A stretch of DNA of 64,000 nt from positions 1 through 64,000 of the forward strand of contig JAPDDQ010000001.1 in assembly GCA_027587225.1 (NCBI GenBank). The letters run 5' to 3'. This document shows, piece after piece, positions 8,725 to 16,561 of this stretch. The translations under genes were made by a program, and so were the position numbers. This DNA is from Solirubrobacter taibaiensis. GTDB taxonomy: Bacteria; Actinomycetota; Thermoleophilia; Solirubrobacterales; Solirubrobacteraceae. Each line of letters begins with the position of its first letter. Position 1 is the first letter of the stretch. The notes under the pieces are model-generated. The model made no database searches. It saw only the letters and a program-made list of their open reading frames with translations, and was not told the origin of the DNA.

Positions 8725-9849
8725 TTGGACCGAGGGCTTCAGGAGATCGTCGATTCGTTATCCCTGAGCCTGGGTCGGCCCGTCCTGATCGACGACGCCG
8801 AGCTCAGGCCGCTGGCCTACAGCACCCAGTTCGGCGAGCTCGACGCGGTCCGCACCGCCAGCATCCTCGGCCGGCTCGCACCCGACGAGGCGCGCGTCGC
8901 GCTGTTCGCCGAAGGCATCCGCACGGCCACGGCGCCGGTGCACATCCCCGCCCGGCCGGAGATCGGCATGCGCGCCCGGGTGTGCGTCCCGCTCGTCGGC
9001 GGCGGTCGTCGCCTGGGCTATCTGTGGCTGTTCGAGGACCCGGCCGTCAGCCCCGACGAGCTCCGGCTCGCGCGCTCTGCCGCCGCGGAGGCGGCGGCGC
9101 TCGTCGGCCCTGACGCCGACGCACAACTCATCCGTCGCCGCCACGAGCAGCAACTCGTCACCGCGTTGCTCAGCCTCGACCCGGACGAGGCCGCTTCCGC
9201 CGCGCATGACCTCGAGGCCGATCACTACCTGCCGCTGCGGCCGCTGCGGGTGTGGGTCGCCGCCCCGGCGGGCCCGGCGGGGGAAGAGTGGAGCGCGGAG
9301 GCGCTGGACCGGCTGCGGGCGCGGCTCGCGGCCAAGCAGGCGCTGTGCGCGGAGCTCGAGCAACGGCTCGTGTGCTTAGCGGGGGAGCGCGGGGGCGCGG
9401 CGGTGCAGGAAGCGCTGGGCGCCCTGAGCTCACCGCGGGCGCTGATCGGCCAGGGCGACGCGGTCGAGCACCTGATCGACGCGGGCAACTCGTACCGGCG
9501 CGCGCTGGCGGCGCTGCGGGTCGCGGCCCACGAGGAGTCGGGCACCGCGAGCTGGGACGCGCTCGGCGTCGAGCGCGTCGTCACCGCGTTGCCGGACGCG
9601 GCGTTGGAGGATCTCCCGGAAGGGCTCCGGAGGCTGCTCGCCGGAGACCAGTCGCTCGTGCGGACACTTGAGGCCTACCTCGATCACGCGGGCGATGTCA
9701 AACGCACCGCCGCGGCGTTGTCCCTTCACCGCGGCGGCTTGTACTACCGCCTGCGTCGGATCGAGGAAGTGGCCGGCGTGAACCTGCACGACGGCGAGGA
9801 TCGGCTGTTGTGCCACCTCGCCTTGCGACTGTCCCGGCTCGGCGGTTAG
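8725..9849 (+). CDS. PucR-family transcriptional regulator
   Basis: The product is 374 aa. The start is TTG 8725, since no ATG or GTG lies in frame upstream and the family N-terminus (LQEIVDSLSLSLGRPVLIDD) follows directly. Residues about 10-125 resemble a GAF-like sensory region. The C-terminal 55 residues contain LEAYLDHAGDVKRTAAALSL and LYYRLRRIEEVAGV, the PucR/CdaR helix-turn-helix. Such regulators respond to small metabolites such as purines, sugar acids or amino acids. It converges on the next gene with no gap, and its target is not evident here. Confidence 0.85.
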   Translation: MDRGLQEIVDSLSLSLGRPVLIDDAELRPLAYSTQFGELDAVRTASILGRLAPDEARVALFAEGIRTATAPVHIPARPEIGMRARVCVPLVGGGRRLGYLWLFEDPAVSPDELRLARSAAAEAAALVGPDADAQLIRRRHEQQLVTALLSLDPDEAASAAHDLEADHYLPLRPLRVWVAAPAGPAGEEWSAEALDRLRARLAAKQALCAELEQRLVCLAGERGGAAVQEALGALSSPRALIGQGDAVEHLIDAGNSYRRALAALRVAAHEESGTASWDALGVERVVTALPDAALEDLPEGLRRLLAGDQSLVRTLEAYLDHAGDVKRTAAALSLHRGGLYYRLRRIEEVAGVNLHDGEDRLLCHLALRLSRLGG

Positions 9850-10266
9850 CTACGCGTGCTGCAGCCGTGGGAGCAGCTCGTGGAGCTGCACGCTGACGCG
9901 CTGCAGGGCCTGGGCGGAAGACGTGACCTCGATCGGCGCGCCGCGGTCCGCGACCTCCTGGACGGCGTGGGCGACCGCGATCAGGCAGCTCTCCATCCCG
10001 GCGACGGCGACGCCGGCCTCCTGCAGGAGCTGCGGGTCATCAGTAGCCGTCTCGAGCTCGGTGACGAGCCAGACGACCTCGCCGGCGGCGACGCCGGAGC
10101 CGACCGCGAGGCGGCAGATCTGGTCGACGACCGCGGTGGTGTGGCCGTCGGAGTCAGCACGGGCGGCCTCCATGGCGGCGTCAAGGGCGAGTCGGTTGCT
10201 CTGCTCGGCGAGGGCGACGATCGAGGCAACGAGGTGTTCGGGGCGATTGGGCGTGAAGCGGGACAT
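9850..10266 (-). CDS. Minimal chemoreceptor signalling-domain-like protein
   Basis: The product is 138 aa, soluble, with no membrane segment. Residues about 12-55 read IVALAEQSNRLALDAAMEAA, then a VVDQICRLA segment. They match the hairpin tip and descending helix of methyl-accepting chemotaxis proteins (consensus IA-QTN-LALNAA-EAARA and FAVVA-EVR-LA). The ascending helix, HAMP and sensor parts are all absent: only about 12 residues precede the tip. The rest is predicted helical. No che gene is in the window. Start ATG 10266 is preferred over TTG 10293. It could bind CheW/CheA-like partners or be a decoy; function unknown. Confidence 0.6.
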   Translation of the reverse strand: MSRFTPNRPEHLVASIVALAEQSNRLALDAAMEAARADSDGHTTAVVDQICRLAVGSGVAAGEVVWLVTELETATDDPQLLQEAGVAVAGMESCLIAVAHAVQEVADRGAPIEVTSSAQALQRVSVQLHELLPRLQHA

Positions 10267-10311
10267 GGGGGACGTATCGGGACGCCCCCTCAAGCTTCGG
10301 TGGAGCGAACG

Positions 10312-11292
10312 TCAAGAAGCGGTCAAGCTGCGCACCCTAGGCAAAGGGAGCGGCCGTTCACGCACCCATTCGAGTTCGGCCGCCAGACCGTCCTGGAGCG
10401 CCGTCTGTGGCGCGAACCCCAGCTCCGCCCGGGCGCGGGACGTGTCCGCGCCGGTGTCGGCGACGTCGCCCTCCTGGCGCTCGGAGTGACGCACGTCGAG
10501 CGGGCGGCCGGCGATGCCCGCGAGTGCCTCCAGCGCGCGGTTGACGCTGACGCTCCCGCCACCGCCGATGTTGAACACGCGCCCGGGTGACGTGTCCGCC
10601 TCCCCGGCGGCGCGCGTGGCGGCGACGATGTCGCCCACGAACGTGAAGTCGCGCGACTGGCAGCCGTCGCCGAAGACCTCGATCGGGTTGCCGTCCACGA
10701 TCGCCTCGCAGAAGCGCCGGAACGCCATGTCGGGGCGCTGGCGCGGGCCGTAGACGGAGAAGTACCGCAGCGCCACGGTGCTCACGTCCTGCTCTTCGGC
10801 GTACAGCACGCACAGGTGCTCGGCGGCGAGCTTGGTCACGCCGTAGGGGGAGAGCGGGCGCGGGGTGACGTCTTCGGGCGTGGGGAGCGTGAGCGCGTCG
10901 CCATAGACGCTGCTCGATGACGCGTACACGAAGCGCTTGCCCGGGAAGTCGACCATCGCTTCGAGCAGGCGCTGCGTGGCGGCGACGTTGTGGTGCGTGT
11001 AGCGGTCGAAGCGTGGGCCCCAGCTGGAGCGCACGCCCGGCTCTCCCGCGAGGTGGAAGACGACGTCGCACGGCTCGATCAGGCGCGCGGCGTCGAGCTC
11101 GACGACGTCGCCGATCACGAGGTCGAACGTGTCGTAGTCGGTGGCCTTGACCAGGTTGGCTCGCTTGTCGGCGCTCGCGTAGTTGTCGTTGAAGCAGTCG
11201 ACGCCGAGCACCGAGTGCCCGTCCGCGAGCAGCGCGTCGGTGAGGTGTGAGCCGATGAAGCCCGCGGCTCCGGTGACGAGCGCTCTAGCCAA
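10312..11292 (-). CDS. NAD-dependent sugar-nucleotide epimerase/dehydratase
   Basis: The product is 326 aa, an extended SDR. It shows the TGAAGFIGSHL cofactor motif at the N-terminus, ASSSSVYG with the catalytic Ser, and YGVTK as the catalytic YxxxK. The sequence is closest in style to UDP-glucose 4-epimerase or UDP-glucuronate epimerase. It is the last gene of the leftward polysaccharide operon and overlaps the ABC exporter gene by 8 bp. It probably supplies an epimerised or dehydrated nucleotide sugar for the glycosyltransferases upstream. The exact sugar cannot be read from sequence alone. Confidence 0.85.
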   Translation of the reverse strand: MARALVTGAAGFIGSHLTDALLADGHSVLGVDCFNDNYASADKRANLVKATDYDTFDLVIGDVVELDAARLIEPCDVVFHLAGEPGVRSSWGPRFDRYTHHNVAATQRLLEAMVDFPGKRFVYASSSSVYGDALTLPTPEDVTPRPLSPYGVTKLAAEHLCVLYAEEQDVSTVALRYFSVYGPRQRPDMAFRRFCEAIVDGNPIEVFGDGCQSRDFTFVGDIVAATRAAGEADTSPGRVFNIGGGGSVSVNRALEALAGIAGRPLDVRHSERQEGDVADTGADTSRARAELGFAPQTALQDGLAAELEWVRERPLPLPRVRSLTAS

Positions 11293-12967
11293 GGGAGGCC
11301 TCCTCCGTGATGCGTCCGTGATCGAGTTCGAGGATCTGGTCGGCGGCGTGAGCCAGCCGAGCCGAATGGGTGATGAGGATGCACGTGCGGCCGCGCATCA
11401 GGCGATCGAGTCCGTCCATGACCTGGGCTTCACTGTCGGCGTCGAGCGCCGTGGTGGGCTCGTCGAGGATGATGATCGGTGGATTGCGGAGCAGCGTGCG
11501 GGCGATGCCCAGGCGCTGGCGCTGGCCGCCGGAGAGCCCGGTGCCCTGCGGGCCGAGTTCCGTGTCGTAGCCGTCGGGCAGGCGCTGGATGAAGTCGTGG
11601 GCGGCGGCGGCCTTGGCGGCGTCGACGATCTGCGCGTCGCTCGCCTCGCTCCCGTAGCCGATGTTCTCCCGCACGGTTCCCGTGAACAGCACGGTGTCCT
11701 GCAGGACGACGGCGATCTGCTCGCGCAGCCACTCCTGCGCGCAGTCGCGGGCATCTCTCCCGTCGATCAGCACGCGGCCTTCGGTCGGGTCGTAGAAGCG
11801 GGCGACGAGCGCGGCGAGCGTGGACTTGCCCGCGCCGGACGGGCCGGTCAGCGCGAGCCGTTGGCCGGCGGCGATCTTGATCGACACGTCTTGGAGGGCG
11901 GCGCGTTCCCCGGCGTACTGGAAGCTGACGTGCTCCAGCTCGAGCTCGCCCCGGGCGCGGCCGCCGCGATAGGCGTGTGGGCGGTCCTCGATCACGTCGT
12001 CCTCGGTGAGCACTTCGGCGATCCGGTCGGCGCGGGCGAGCGCGGCGGTGAGCTTCGCCGCCTCGCGGGCGAACGAGCGCATCGGGGAGGACGCCTTGCG
12101 GGTGTAGGAGACGAACACGACCAGCTCGCCGACGCTCAGGTCGCCCTTGCTCACGCGGATCACGCCGAAGACGGTGACGACGGCGGTCGCGCAGGCACGG
12201 AGCACACCGACGGTGCCGTCGAAGCGGGCCTGCAGCCGCGCGACCTCGACGCCCAGGCCCATCCGCTGCTCGCTGCGGCTGCGCACGCGTTCGGACTCCT
12301 GCCCTTCGGCCCCGAACGCCTTCACGACGGTCATCGCCGACAGCGCCTCGTTGGCGATGCTGGCCAGGTCGCCTTCGTGGTGGCGCTGGCGGCGAGCCCG
12401 GTCGCGCACCCTGCGGCGGAAGACGAAGCTGATCACCACCAGCAGCGGCGCGGTGACGAGGCTCAGGAGCGCGAGGACGGGGTCGATGATCAGCAGCACC
12501 ACCGTCATGCCGAATGCGAGCAGGGCGGCCTGGAGCATCTCGCCGAGCGTGTCGCTGAACAGCTCGCCCATGTCGTTGACGTCCTCGGTCACGCGCGTGA
12601 GGAGGTCGCCCTTCGGCGTGCGTTGGTGATAGGCGAGACTCAGCCGTTGCAGATGGTCGTAGATCGCGACGCGCAGCTGGTGTGCGATCCGCTCGCCCGC
12701 CGACTGGAGCCACAGGCCGACGAAGTAGGTCGACGTCGTCTCGGCGACCGCGATGGCGAGGATGAGGCCGCCGATCGCGAGCAGTACGCCCATGTCGGGC
12801 GTGAACGGCGCCTGGTGATCGCCGATCACGTGGTCGACGATCAGCGCGATCGGCCACGGCTTGGCCAGCTCGGCGAGTGCCAGCACGGCGGTGCCGCCGG
12901 CGGCGCCCGCGAGGGCGCGCCACTGGCGGAGCACGTAGGGGCGGAGGACCTGGGCGCCGGTGCTCAT
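11285..12967 (-). CDS. ABC transporter, fused permease and ATPase (exporter)
   Basis: The product is 560 aa, a half-transporter of the MsbA/LmrA type. The N-terminal about 310 residues carry six predicted membrane helices. The ATPase follows, with Walker A GPSGAGKST, the signature LSGGQRQRLGIARTLL, Walker B IIILDEPTTALD and the switch His in LITHSARL. A homodimer would export a lipid-linked sugar, lipid or other amphiphile. It sits between the MurG-like glycosyltransferase (4-bp overlap) and the epimerase, so export of the cluster's glycolipid or polysaccharide precursor is the likely job. Confidence 0.88.
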   Translation of the reverse strand: MSTGAQVLRPYVLRQWRALAGAAGGTAVLALAELAKPWPIALIVDHVIGDHQAPFTPDMGVLLAIGGLILAIAVAETTSTYFVGLWLQSAGERIAHQLRVAIYDHLQRLSLAYHQRTPKGDLLTRVTEDVNDMGELFSDTLGEMLQAALLAFGMTVVLLIIDPVLALLSLVTAPLLVVISFVFRRRVRDRARRQRHHEGDLASIANEALSAMTVVKAFGAEGQESERVRSRSEQRMGLGVEVARLQARFDGTVGVLRACATAVVTVFGVIRVSKGDLSVGELVVFVSYTRKASSPMRSFAREAAKLTAALARADRIAEVLTEDDVIEDRPHAYRGGRARGELELEHVSFQYAGERAALQDVSIKIAAGQRLALTGPSGAGKSTLAALVARFYDPTEGRVLIDGRDARDCAQEWLREQIAVVLQDTVLFTGTVRENIGYGSEASDAQIVDAAKAAAAHDFIQRLPDGYDTELGPQGTGLSGGQRQRLGIARTLLRNPPIIILDEPTTALDADSEAQVMDGLDRLMRGRTCILITHSARLAHAADQILELDHGRITEEASLG

Positions 12968-14028
12968 GCGATCAGCTCGAAGAGGAGGTCGCGGGTGGTG
13001 GCGGCGCCGTCGAGGTCCAGTTTCGCGGGGGCGGGTTCGAAGTCGAGGAGCGTGGCGTCGACGTGCTCGGCGACCCGCACGAGGCCGAGCGCCTCCAGCC
13101 GGCGCGCGCGGCGGGTCTGCTCGTCCTCCTCGGGGGTCGTGTAGGGGACGACGAGCGCCGGGACACGGGTGCGGACGAGGTCGAGCGCCGTGTTGTAGCC
13201 GCACTGGCTGATGCTCGCGGCCGCGTGGCGCAGCTCCTTCGACAGGTCCGGGACGGAGCGGATGAGCTCGACGTTGCCCGGGACGCGGCGCTTGAGCGCG
13301 TCGAAGTCCTCCTGCGGCATCAGCGGGCCGGCGATCGCGCGCATCGGCGTGCCGTTCAGGCGCTCGATCGCCTCTTCGAGCAGCGGGCGGCCGACGCGCC
13401 CGCCGCCGGCGCTGATCACGACGTGGTCGCCTCGTTCCGGCGAGCTTTCGTCGTCGCGGCCGGTCACGAACCCGGTGTAGTGGACGGGGACGCTGAGCGG
13501 GCGGGAGGGCTTGAACGTCTCCTCCAGGCGGGCGAAGCGCGGGTCGGAGTGCACGAGGATCGCGTCCAGGTGCGCGTCGGCGAGCTTGCGCGCGCGGTCG
13601 TCGCGCTCGGGGTCGCCGCTGACGAGGATGTCGCGCAGGCTGCAGGCCTTGAACGCGTCGTGCGCGGCGCCGAGCAGCGGCACGATCTCGCGCGCGAACT
13701 TCGCCCGCCCGAACGGGAACAGCTCCACCAGCACGACCTGCGGCTTGACGTCGCGCAGCGTGGTGAGGATGCGGTGCAGCCGGATGTCCCACGCGCGCTC
13801 GGTCGTGTAGCGCGGGTCGGTGGATCCGAATCCATGCCCGTTCATCCCGAGCGGCGGGAGCGCCACGATCTCGACGTGCGGCGGCGGATCGATGCCCTTC
13901 GGCAGCTCCCCGCCGGCGATCAGCACGACCCGGAACCGCTCCGCGAGCCGGTCGCACAGCGCGTACGAGCGCATCAGGTGCCCGAGGCCCACCGAGTGCT
14001 GGCAGTAGAAGAGCAGCGCGGGCTTCAC
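12964..14028 (-). CDS. MurG-like (GT28-type) glycosyltransferase
   Basis: The product is 354 aa. The N-terminus LLFYCQHSVGLGHLMRSYAL is the GLGH-containing nucleotide-sugar transferase motif of the GT-B, MurG-related family. The C-terminal lobe contains VVISAGGGRVG, and SISQCGYNTALDLV with VPALVVPY, the donor-binding region. It overlaps the genes on both sides by 4 bp and so is translationally coupled to the exporter and the APH-like kinase. It most likely adds one sugar to a lipid or glycan acceptor at the inner membrane face. Donor and acceptor are unknown. Confidence 0.8.
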   Translation of the reverse strand: MKPALLFYCQHSVGLGHLMRSYALCDRLAERFRVVLIAGGELPKGIDPPPHVEIVALPPLGMNGHGFGSTDPRYTTERAWDIRLHRILTTLRDVKPQVVLVELFPFGRAKFAREIVPLLGAAHDAFKACSLRDILVSGDPERDDRARKLADAHLDAILVHSDPRFARLEETFKPSRPLSVPVHYTGFVTGRDDESSPERGDHVVISAGGGRVGRPLLEEAIERLNGTPMRAIAGPLMPQEDFDALKRRVPGNVELIRSVPDLSKELRHAAASISQCGYNTALDLVRTRVPALVVPYTTPEEDEQTRRARRLEALGLVRVAEHVDATLLDFEPAPAKLDLDGAATTRDLLFELIA

Positions 14029-15059
14029 AGCAGTCGCACCAGCCGGGGGAGCAGGTCTTCGCGCACCCGGCTCACGGCGGGCAACGCCACGCGTGCGAGC
14101 AGCGAGGCCGCCGTGTACCAGGCGAGCGCCTCGCGGTCGATCGGGCCGTACCCGTCGAGGAACGCGCGCGCCGACGTCCCGCTCACGAGGGCGTTCGCGA
14201 CGACCTGCCCCACGTCGGCCGCCGCCGGGCCGATCGCCAGGTGCTCCAAGTCGAGCAGCGCCACGCGCCCGTCGTCGAGCAGCACCGCGTTGCCGAGGTT
14301 CGCATCCCCGTGGATCGTCACCGGCTCCGTCGCGGGCGGCTCCCCGAGCCGCTCCACGAGCCGCCGCGCCGCATCGCCCGCGTCAGGCCGCGCCGCCGCG
14401 ATGACCTCCGCGGCCGTCGCCAACCGCGCCGGCTCGAGCCGCGAGAAAGATAAAGAGGGACTGTCCCTCTTTATGTTCGCGCCGCCGGTGTGCAGCCGCG
14501 CGAGGGTCTCGCCGAAGGCGCGCAGCGCCGCCGCGCGATCGGCGCCCGCGAGCGTGTCCAGGCGCCGACCCGGCAGCGCCTCGATCGTGAGCACCCCGTC
14601 GTCATCGCTCAGGATGCGGGGGACGCGGACGGCGTCCTGGTCGGCGAGGGCGCGCAGGCCGTGGCGTTCGCCGTCGCCGCGCTGGACCTTCGCGTACGCG
14701 CCGTCGAGGCGGGCGGTCGCGGACTGCTCGGCGGCCCACGCGATCAACTCGCCGGGGAGGCGGGGCAGCGCCTCCAGCTTGCGGTCGTGCGGGAACGGAT
14801 AGAGCGCGGCGTCGACCTCGGGGGCGGGGATGCCGTCGCTCCGGCCGCTGCGGGCCGCCGCGAACGTCGTCGTCTCCCCGACCCGGTAGCGGTAGACGAC
14901 ACGCACGCTGTCGCCGACGCGGTACTTGACGTAGGTCCGCTCGCACGCCTCGACGGGCACGCCGGCGTGCAGCCGCTGCGACAACACGCCCGCCATCGTC
15001 TCCGGGCGCAGGAGCGCGTCGCGGCGGGGCACGCGGGGATCGGCGGCGAGCAGCGTCAT
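14025..15059 (-). CDS. APH-family phosphotransferase with in-frame repeat insertion
   Basis: The product is 344 aa with a protein-kinase-like aminoglycoside phosphotransferase fold. The catalytic loop is HGDANLGNAVL and the metal-binding Asp lies in VALLDLEHL. Such proteins also phosphorylate sugars, choline and other small molecules. Being locked in the polysaccharide operon by 4-bp overlaps on both sides, it more plausibly phosphorylates a sugar or glycan than an antibiotic. About residue 196-206, between GGA and the SRLEPARL helix, eleven residues (NIKRDSPSLSF) are encoded by a palindromic mini-repeat without breaking the frame, probably in a surface loop. Confidence 0.75.
   Translation of the reverse strand: MTLLAADPRVPRRDALLRPETMAGVLSQRLHAGVPVEACERTYVKYRVGDSVRVVYRYRVGETTTFAAARSGRSDGIPAPEVDAALYPFPHDRKLEALPRLPGELIAWAAEQSATARLDGAYAKVQRGDGERHGLRALADQDAVRVPRILSDDDGVLTIEALPGRRLDTLAGADRAAALRAFGETLARLHTGGANIKRDSPSLSFSRLEPARLATAAEVIAAARPDAGDAARRLVERLGEPPATEPVTIHGDANLGNAVLLDDGRVALLDLEHLAIGPAAADVGQVVANALVSGTSARAFLDGYGPIDREALAWYTAASLLARVALPAVSRVREDLLPRLVRLL
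14447..14490 (+). repeat. Palindromic mini-repeat, copy 1, inside a CDS
   Basis: The core (14451-14473) is a perfect inverted repeat with arms TAAAGAGGGAC and GTCCCTCTTTA around one base. It is flanked by AAGA before and TGTTCG then GCCGGTG after. The same flanks surround a different but equivalent palindrome at 34742-34783 in the same orientation, which shows that the two are members of one repeat family. Here it lies antisense to the APH-like gene and is read through in frame. It resembles REP elements moved by RAYT transposases; no transposase is in the window. Confidence 0.75.
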
Positions 15060-16561
15060 GCCTGCGGCACCAGGTAGGTGACGAAGCGCGCGGTCCTGCC
15101 GACGGCGACCGCGCTCACGACCGGCGCGGCGTGCTTGACGCCGTACTCGGGGCTGACCCAGCCCGCTTCCAGCGCGACCGAGCGGGCCCCACGGATGACG
15201 ATCTCGACGTCCGGCGTGAGGACGCCGTCGGCGCGCTCCTCGGCGGGGCCGGGCGGGAGGTGCCAGCGCAGGTCGTAGCGGTGGTTGCGCTCGCCCTCCA
15301 GCTCGTCCTCGATCACCCAGTAGCGGCCGTCGACGAGCGTGACCCTGCGGCGGTGGACGGCGTCGTAACACGGGCTCGTGACCGAGCCGGCGAGGCTGTC
15401 GCCGTCGCGACCGAGGAACGTGGCGACGGCACTCGGCAGCGACGAGCGCGAGCGCGCGTACGGCGTCTGGTCGGCGCCGTCCACGGTGACGGTGTTGTGG
15501 GCCGCGGTGCCGCGGAACCAGTGACGCCAGTTCGGGTCGCCCTCGGCGTACGAGTAGCGGCCCGGGTCGACCACCAGCGGCCGGCCGTCCGCCCACGCCT
15601 CGACGCTCAACGCGTCGTAGTGCCCATGGCCGCCATCCCCCAACGGCCCGCAGTCGAAGATCAGGTAGCGGTCGCAGGTGCGCTGGACGAAGTAGCCGCC
15701 CTCCGGATAGTCGCCGGCCGCGCTCTCCAGCAGGTCCTCGCGGGCGAGCAAACGCGCGGCGAGCCGCAGCAGCTCGGTGTAGTCGCCGGCGTCGCTGTCC
15801 GAGAGCGCGGGGATGGTGCCGTCGGGGCGCCGGCAGTCACGCGCGAACTCGCACGCGAGCGCGAGCCGCTCGTCGAAGCCGCGCGGCAGCTCCACGCCGA
15901 AGCGGCGGCAGTTCTCGCGCGCGCCGACGAACGAGCGCAGCGCGATGCAGTGGTAGTGCGTGGAGCGCTCGCGATGCACGCCGTCCGGCCCGAAGTCCGC
16001 CAGCAGGTTCTCGTACAGCGCCTCGAGCGGCGGGTCGCCGATCCCCAGCGCGAGGGCGGCGATCAGCAGCGCGTACAGCTCCAGCGTGCGGTGGTTGCGT
16101 TCCGGCGAGAGGTTCGTGCGTACGTGCTGGACCTGGCCGCGCAGGCTCTCGGCCAGTGCGTGCGCCACGGCTGGATCAGCCTCCGGCAACCGCTGCCAGG
16201 CGTAGATCCAGTTGAGGATTCGGCGCGCGGTGACCTCGCTGTCGTCGTGGTCGGGCCGGACCTGGAGCATGAAGCTCGAGACGAGCCGCTCCCACGCATG
16301 CAAGTACCGCGCGTCCCCGGTGGAGCGGTAGGCATCCGCCAGGTCGAGTCCGTAGTAGAACTTGACCCAGTCGATCCGCCACTCCTCGTCCTCGGGGAGG
16401 TCGGCGCCGAGCCAGTCCGGCTCCAGCCCGAGCTCCCGCGTCTCGCTCCCGAACGTGAAGCGCCCGGCGGCGACCGCGTCGGCGAGCGCACGGTCACGAT
16501 GCTCGTGCTCGTTGACGCAGTAGACGGGCCGCGGACGCTCGGCGGCGACCATGACGATCAC
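15056..16561 (-). CDS. Heparinase II/III-family protein
   Basis: The product is 501 aa from GTG 16561. That start has a GGGAGG ribosome site about 10 bases upstream and gives the 4-bp overlap seen throughout this operon; ATG 16552 is an alternative. The N-terminal half is an alpha/alpha toroid (WERLVSSFMLQVRPDHDDSE, NWIYAWQRLPEAD, NLSPERNHRTLELYAL). The C-terminal half is a beta-sandwich with GGHGHYDALSVEAW and GTAAHNTVTVDGADQ, typical of heparinase II/III and alginate-lyase-like enzymes. These cleave uronic-acid polysaccharides by beta-elimination. No signal peptide is seen, unlike many lyases, so it may act on an intracellular or lipid-linked glycan. Confidence 0.85.
   Translation of the reverse strand: MIVMVAAERPRPVYCVNEHEHRDRALADAVAAGRFTFGSETRELGLEPDWLGADLPEDEEWRIDWVKFYYGLDLADAYRSTGDARYLHAWERLVSSFMLQVRPDHDDSEVTARRILNWIYAWQRLPEADPAVAHALAESLRGQVQHVRTNLSPERNHRTLELYALLIAALALGIGDPPLEALYENLLADFGPDGVHRERSTHYHCIALRSFVGARENCRRFGVELPRGFDERLALACEFARDCRRPDGTIPALSDSDAGDYTELLRLAARLLAREDLLESAAGDYPEGGYFVQRTCDRYLIFDCGPLGDGGHGHYDALSVEAWADGRPLVVDPGRYSYAEGDPNWRHWFRGTAAHNTVTVDGADQTPYARSRSSLPSAVATFLGRDGDSLAGSVTSPCYDAVHRRRVTLVDGRYWVIEDELEGERNHRYDLRWHLPPGPAEERADGVLTPDVEIVIRGARSVALEAGWVSPEYGVKHAAPVVSAVAVGRTARFVTYLVPQA

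Noticed and set aside
11183..13144. Rightward 653-codon open frame over the ABC exporter
   Set aside because: It is antisense to a protein with complete Walker A, signature and Walker B motifs. Its own composition is His/Asp/Arg/Gly low complexity typical of shadow frames.
14025..15059. Aminoglycoside resistance gene
   Set aside because: The APH fold is clear, but the gene is embedded in and co-translated with a polysaccharide operon, so an antibiotic substrate is unlikely.
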